Below, one piece after another: positions 58,673-64,000 of a DNA stretch of 64,000 nt. A program made the position numbers and the translations under genes. How positions within the stretch are numbered: position 1 is the stretch's first letter; each line of letters begins with the position of its first letter. Source of the DNA: Ilyonectria destructans (taxonomy: Eukaryota; Ascomycota; Sordariomycetes; Hypocreales; Nectriaceae); contig JAHEWK010000015.1 of NCBI GenBank assembly GCA_020740775.1, forward strand, positions 1,116,001 through 1,180,000. Reading direction: 5' to 3'. The notes under the pieces were generated by a model, which ran no database searches, was not told where the DNA came from, and saw only the letters and a program-made list of their open reading frames with translations.

Positions 58673-59918
58673 TTATGGCTTGCCTTCCCAGACCTTTGTG
58701 AGGTATTCTTCAGCGGTGGTGAAGCGATATGCGGGAAGTAGTTTGTTCCATTCATCCGAAACCCTCCAAGTACCCATGGCACTAGTTCGCACGAACTCAA
58801 TAGTTGCGCCCTTCGACACTTGATGACGAATATCATCGGATAAGCTCTTGTGGTCAATGAGTGGGTACCAAGAGCTTTTGAGCTCGCCTGCCTCGAGATT
58901 CTCCATAGACAATCTGTCCACGACAAAGTCCCCTAGCAATCTAGTGAGAAACGAGCCTCATCGAGCATAAAAGAAATACGAGGGTTGGAAAAACACAGAG
59001 GGATAAGGAGTTGAGTAGACGTACCTCGAAGCTTCTCTCCAAGTTGAATCAATCCACCGACGGTTGTCTGGAATCCTGAAATGCCACCGATTACAGGCCA
59101 CTCCCCACGATATTCGATAGCCTCTGCAACCACAGACGCTACATCGTTCACTGTAGTGAGCGTAATGGGGGTATTTCCATCACCTACGGCCAATGCTCGA
59201 CGGTTATTGAAATCAATGAACATCTGAATTGCCTTGAGATGCTCGGTGGTCTCGTACGGGTGACCAAAATAATCTGTGAATAGACCTGTTTGGAATAGAG
59301 TATACTCGAGAACCTGAGCACTGGATTAGCATTGTAATGAGGTAGCAACGATACTATATCCTAACCTTTTTCTGTGCATTGACCTTCTCCAGATAGGCTC
59401 TCACCTCATCTTTGAAGGAGTAGAATGCAACACCGCCGTTGCTCTTTCTGCCTCTGCGTGAGTACAATCACTCATACCAAGATTCGTCAAAAGCCGCCAA
59501 GAAATCACTCACGTTCCCCATTCGGACGGTGCAAATCGGCGCACACCAGCTTTAATTGCCGCATCGATGATGTTCTTCTGCGTATCGGCCATGGTCGTAC
59601 CCGAGAAGAAACACAGCACGGTATCTGCACCCTGGAGTACTTCGACAAGGGAATCTTGGTTCTGATAATCAATCTGCACCCATTTGATACCATCATCTGT
59701 CGACTCCGTGACCACCTAGTGTGTGTTAAAACCCGACCCATATACTGAAAAGTGTACAAAACGGACGCTGCGAGTCATGCCAACAACTTCATGATTGTTC
59801 TTAGCGATGATCTTATCGATGACCTCACGAGCCACGACTATGGAATGTTAACAGCGCGTTATGGGAAGAGTTAGGGTGTGCGACCTCCCGTGGCTCCGGC
59901 AATGACAACTTTGACCAT
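58673..59918 (-). CDS. NmrA-like / isoflavone reductase-type NAD(P)-binding protein
   Basis: Six exons on the minus strand: 59885..59918, 59767..59837, 59513..59715, 59366..59453, 59025..59313 and 58673..58932; 314 aa, with all junctions in phase. The Rossmann start MVKVVIAGATGGVAREV (glycine motif GATGGV) is followed by TVLCFFSGTTMAD, the RRFAPSEWG stretch and NAQKKVLEYTLFQTGLF. These features match the NmrA/isoflavone-reductase-like atypical SDR group. There is no YxxxK pair in the usual place. Such proteins act as reductases or as redox-sensing regulators. It is transcribed away from a Zn2Cys6 pseudogene. Confidence 0.88.
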
Positions 59919-60752
59919 TGTGTTGTTTGATCGATTTAGGTTTGATGGTGTTGATGATGACGATGATAAAAGGACATGGGATTATCGGTCAGTCGCCAGT
60001 TCAGTTTCATCTCTTGGATGACAACTGGGCCTTCTTATAAGAAATGAGGCTCGGGAAGGGAGGTACAGTCATCACGGGCTTAATCTGGTCATTTTTCGTA
60101 TTCCTTGGGTCGGACGATCACAGGAACCCGCAGCGGAGGGATAAAGCTCCGCGGGTCCACCATGGATCCCAGCCATCGCCCGGAAGATACAGTTGACTTC
60201 ATGCACTAGTGTCTCGTTGATCCATTGCGTCTTAGTTGCGGTCTCAGCTGCATGGTCTCCAATGGTGGATTACAAATGTGATTTCAAACGCACCCTCAAG
60301 GAAGAGATCGTTTTTCTCAAAACGGGGTCTCTAATTCTCGCTTGAACCTTCCTATGCACAACATATATGAAGCAGCACCCGATGAGGCCTGAGGACATAT
60401 GCTTGGTCAGCGAGCCCAAGATCTAAGTTAGGAGGTGACGACGATCGCCTTTGTGCGAGAAGCATTTAGCTCTTGGGTGACATCGTCTAATCGTCCTTGG
60501 CTGGGCCAATCAAGTTGACGGACATACGAAAATATACCACATTGGGATTAGCACTGGCATAAACTGGGCGTTATGTGGATCGGCCCACATTGGGATGGCG
60601 TCAGGAAGTTGAGTTGACCGTCCACTCTTCTTTGAGCCATGATATTGTGGGGTGACCTTCCGGCGTAGCATAGATGAGAAACGACAAATACTTAAGTTAA
60701 CCCTCGCACCACAGCCCAATGCAGAAGTTTTGCGTATTCTCGGACAATCGCC
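59919..60752. other. Divergent intergenic region
   Basis: It is the shared promoter region of the NmrA-like gene and the broken regulator. No gene is seen. Confidence 0.5.
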
Positions 60753-61527
60753 ATGGACACGTCACTCCCAGACAAATCCTCTTCCCAGCCGCCTCGAAAC
60801 AAGGCGTCCAGGAGGCCGCATCGCAAGTCCCGCACCGGTTGCGGAAATTGCAAGTTGCGGAAAGTCAAGGTGAGCGGGCAGCCTCCGGTGGATAGGCCGA
60901 GCCGTATTAATCGTGGATCTTCTTGTGCAACGAGGCAAAACCAGGATGCGGGAATTGTGTCAGATTTGAAATCGAGTATAGATACACTACAGAGCGCCCT
61001 ATTAAAGCACCTACATCTCCTGTCTTCCTCGTCAGTAATAAACCTCGAGTGCAGCGAGAGCGTGGCCGGCCGAGAACGTCGTGGCCCGAGAGACGCCCAG
61101 CCAGTATCGATACCACACCAACACCCCAGCTAAGCCTTTCCCGCATGCCGGATTCATACCGAAACTACTCTCAAGATTCACTAGAGGCATGCAGATGCCT
61201 TCACCACTATCTTACATGGACAGATGATCCTGGGAAAACAGGGTCTAATGCGGATATTGTCGCCCGCGTCCAAGTTCCACAGCTGGGCTTCACATTTCCT
61301 TTCCTTCTCGACTTCATTCATGGCTTTGGCGCGCTACACCTGGCTCGTCTGCAACCGCAAAAGCAAGCCTACTACCATGTCATAGCAGACCGATTATGTT
61401 CCAATGGGCTAAGAGGTTATCAGACGAAGGATGGATTGGATAAGACAGCTTGGATGACGATGGAATTGCTTGATTTCTCTATCTATTGAAGGGCTAGGGA
61501 TCGGTCTTATAGATGAGGATGAGGTCG

Positions 61528-61590
61528 GCCTCCGGGGGCCTCCGGGCCCGAGGTCCGGAGGTCTGAGGCCGGAAGACCTACCTGCCGGAG
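61528..61590 (+). repeat. GC-rich short-repeat patch
   Basis: Repeats of GGCCTCCGGG-type words directly precede the minisatellite inside the dead regulator. Confidence 0.6.
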
Positions 61591-61600
61591 CCCTGAGACT

Positions 61601-61708
61601 TGGTCCAGACCGGATTCCTAGCAGCCGGGCCCTTGAGACCTGGTCCAGACCGGATTCCTAGCAGCCGGGCCCTTGAGACCTGGTCCAGACCGGATTCCTA
61701 GCAGCCGG
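61601..61708 (+). repeat. 40-bp minisatellite (2.7 copies)
   Basis: The unit TGGTCCAGACCGGATTCCTA plus a following 20 bp repeats exactly at 61601-61640 and 61641-61680, with a partial third copy from 61681. It lies inside the broken Zn2Cys6 gene and itself codes a spurious open frame. Confidence 0.92.
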
Positions 61709-62557
61709 TCTGGAAGCCGTTCCAGATATCGTAAGATCGTCAGTTATGTGATAAGTCAGATTCCAACAGTCCCTATCAGGCTGTCTGACAGAGGTTTGAC
61801 TGCTATCCTACCCCGAGTCGATATGAGTAATTGCCATGCAATATTTGCGGGCGCCATGTTAGTGTGCTTCAACATCTTCGCCCAAGGCCCCCTGCCAGGC
61901 GAATTCATCCTTTTCCATAAAAAAGGTCCTGCCGTATGGTTCCAGCTCCTAAAGGGACTCAGGTCTATCCTTGCGACAGCCGGTCCCAACGTGGTTTGTT
62001 CCGGGCCTTTGAACGGCCTCTCGGGTCTGTAAGGGCAGACCAATCAACCCACCACCGTTACACGCGGGCTGCCGCGCCTTGATTGGATTGACCACTTCCA
62101 ACAACTTCGCGATGCAATTGTCTGTTCTGGTGGTTTAGACACCGCGTTAAACTTGAAAGCGCTAGATAGTCTGTGGATATGCTATAGGGCAACCTGGGGA
62201 GGTGCGGATGGCAACTATCAACGCGACACCAATAATCAACTGGGTTTCACTTGGACATACCACCTCACGGACAAGTTTGTTGCTCGGCTACAGGACCTGA
62301 ACCCGTTTTCTTTGATCATATTTGGCTACTTCGCGCTTCTGATGAAAACCACTGAGGATGTGTGGTTCCTCTCAGGTTGGCCGCGCCACATTGTCTGTGG
62401 CATCTACAGTGAGCTGGATGAAGCTCATCGACCTTGGCTACAATGGCCGCTACAGGTGTTAGATATGCAAGACAGAATTGATCGTAGCAATATGCGATAG
62501 CAGGCCAAATAGAAATATGATCCTTGACATTAAGACTCAATGATTCACACTGCTGCT

Positions 62558-63640
62558 TCAACACTGCTCTAGCACCCATTGAACTGCCCTTGCTGCATTC
62601 TCCATAAAGCCTGCACCTTCAGGGATATCCGGAAAGATCCAGAAGCAATGAGGCATTCCTTCATAATGATCTGTTTTAACCGGGACCCCAGCATCTCTAA
62701 GAGACGCTGCTAAGACTTTCCCGTCGTCCCTTAGCGGGTCAAGCTCACACGTCGCGATATATGTAGGCGGAAAGCGTCCATGGTCCTGTCGACTCAGGGA
62801 AGTAAAGTAATCCTCGTCCGCAGAATCAATCCCAGAGAGCTGATGAAAGAGCCTCATGGTGTTTCCATTAATGATTGGAACATTCTCATTGTGTTCCCTA
62901 TAGGACGAGTGTGTTGATTGGTAGATGGGTGGAATGCAGTCTGGGTGTAGCGTAGGGGGGCAAAAGGAAACAATGCCTTTTATGACATCTCGTGGTGCAG
63001 CAGAATGCCCCAGAAATATTTGTCGTGTTACAGCCAAAGCGAGTCCCGCGCCTGCGGAGGTGCCTACAGTGTACAGTCTCATACAATCACCGCCGAGCAC
63101 GGATGCGTTCTGGTGGACCTGATAAGATAGGTGGTTAGCAATGCGAAAAGCTATCAAGTGATGATCTGTCAACGTACCCACTCAACCGCCTTGACTGAAT
63201 CTTGAAGATGAATGGGCGCTTTGTGCTCAGGGGACAGCCTGTATTGCACACACACCAGAATGCTTTGGGCTTTCTCCGCCAAAGTACGGCATAGCACCTC
63301 GTCCGACACGGATCTCTCGATAACAAGACCGCCAGGAGGGAAGTACACACCAATCGGGAGGGGTCCCTTAATATCGAAACCGGCGGGTGTATAAACACGA
63401 CCGATAAGATTGTCAAGCTTGATATCATCTGTCTTAACAGCACCTGAAGCAGGGGGGTAGTGAGGCTCCAGAGCGGCCATAAGTCCAGCAAATTGGGATC
63501 GCATGTCCTCCACACTACCGGTCAGTTCCGGCCTAACACCACCCAAGCCCTCCTCAACCTATAACCTATTAGAGATACTCATTTGGATAGACGATCATAT
63601 CTGAACGAACCTTCAGCCAAGAATCAGCGTACGCTGGCAT
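62558..63640 (-). CDS. Alpha/beta hydrolase (HSL-type esterase/lipase)
   Basis: Model complement(join(62558..63118,63178..63558,63611..63640)), 323 aa; introns of 59 and 52 bp are GT-AG and in phase. The first exon is only ten codons (MPAYADSWLK). The nucleophile elbow GTSAGAG, the DPLRDDG acid and the MPHCFW histidine form the triad. The oxyanion-hole strand reads VYFPPGGLV where most HSL-family members have HGGG. It would hydrolyse a carboxylic ester; the substrate is unknown. No signal peptide is seen, so it is probably cytosolic. It converges with the broken regulator. Confidence 0.88.
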
Positions 63641-64000
63641 GACTAAGTTTTTAAACCCGGAGAATTACCTGCTCGATTCACCCGGTATGGAGGTAACTGG
63701 TTGCTTTGGGAGGTGGACTTAAGGTAAGATTGTTAGAGCTGTTTTTTGTAAGACAAATTTGGGTATTTGAAGTTCTTGATATAATTGTTATGAACCCAGG
63801 TTCTGAACTGAACTCCGGTGCCTCGGGACATCGGAATCGGAGATGGACATCCGAGAATTTGTCTAGAATTCAGCCACGCAATAGCATGTCACCGCTTGAT
63901 CAGGCATTTCGGAAACGAGTGTCGGCGTGAAGCTAGTGTCGGAAGTACTATTGACTCCCGATGGGTACCCGGTGCATCCGATCCGGTGCTAACAGCCACC
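63641..64000. other. Right-edge spacer
   Basis: Promoter region of the hydrolase and the window edge. A 74-codon open frame at 63706-63930 has no family features. Confidence 0.5.

Larger units (their letters stand above)
60753..62500 (+). pseudogene. Broken Zn(II)2Cys6 transcription factor gene
   Basis: The N-terminus (MDTSLPDKSSSQ.. KSRTGCGNCKLRKVK) and the next block (CNEAKPGCGNCVRFEIEY) are the two halves of a zinc cluster. An intron starts at about 60870 with GTGAGC, but its expected acceptor ends CTTCTTG, without AG. The sixth cysteine is Tyr (IEY where family members have IEC). The frame stops at 61487-61489 after DFSIY. A 40-bp minisatellite lies at 61601-61708, and a TAA at 62030-62032 breaks the continuing frame (GLDTALNLKALDSLWICYR.. 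to 62500). The C-terminal blocks resemble the Upc2/Ecm22-like regulator layout. The gene is almost certainly non-functional. Confidence 0.8.

Noticed and set aside
61673..62032. Frame beginning in the minisatellite
   Set aside because: The first part is coded by the 40-bp repeat; only the later part is a relic of the regulator, so it is not a separate gene.
62029..62140. Possible intron hiding the stop in the broken regulator
   Set aside because: GTAAGG at the stop could be a donor, but the nearest acceptor (GTTTAG) would shift the frame away from the clearly coding downstream sequence.
1..64000. tRNA, rRNA or CRISPR features
   Set aside because: No tRNA A/B-box pair in a cloverleaf context, no rRNA-like stretch and no regular spacer-repeat array was seen by eye; CRISPR is not expected in a fungal chromosome.

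Overview
The window is nuclear DNA of a filamentous ascomycete. Genes carry short introns of about 45-100 bp with GT..AG ends and CTAAC-like branch points. The gene set is typical of Pezizomycotina: Zn(II)2Cys6 regulators, a NACHT/STAND protein, a fungal rhodopsin-fold membrane protein, MFS and APC carriers. A pectin methylesterase and a GH45 endoglucanase point to a plant-associated lifestyle, most likely a Sordariomycete, but the species cannot be named from the sequence alone. I rebuilt all gene models by hand from reading frame, splice signals and protein-family motifs; bacterial-style GTG/TTG starts were ignored.

Layout. 1-1.84 kb holds no clear gene. 1.84-7.1 kb holds an aldehyde dehydrogenase and a CTF1/FarA-like Zn2Cys6 regulator on the same strand. 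7.7-16.1 kb is a compact glycan block: a type II membrane GT-B-like protein, an SLC35-type nucleotide-sugar carrier and a polysaccharide pyruvyl transferase, all on the minus strand, then a VRG4-type GDP-mannose transporter on the plus strand. 17.7-25.4 kb holds a two-domain ABM-like protein with a His/Cys tail, a secreted NTF2-like protein, an FBPase/SBPase-type phosphatase and a pectin methylesterase. 25.9-31.2 kb is a divergent pair, a Zn2Cys6 regulator and an APC transporter. 31.9-32.7 kb is a decayed NLR-type repeat array. 33.5-40.9 kb holds a Ser/Thr-rich single-pass surface protein, a short-chain dehydrogenase with a GC-AG intron and a rhodopsin-fold membrane protein.

42.3-45.7 kb is an intact intronless NACHT protein of 1129 aa. 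It is followed by about 2 kb of very AT-rich, ORF-free DNA that looks like a RIP-mutated transposon island, which abuts a broken F-box-like gene. 49.9-57.8 kb holds an MFS sugar transporter, a GH45 endoglucanase whose C-terminal module is cut off by an in-frame stop, and an unrecognised secreted 499-aa protein. 58.7-63.6 kb holds an NmrA-like protein, a Zn2Cys6 pseudogene carrying a 40-bp minisatellite, and an alpha/beta hydrolase.

The strongest functional story is the glycan block. A pyruvyl transferase sits with two Golgi nucleotide-sugar carriers and a putative glycosyltransferase, which suggests a dedicated route to a pyruvylated cell-surface or secreted glycan. The second theme is genome decay: relic NLR repeats, F-box fragments, a dead regulator and an AT-rich island surround intact accessory genes.
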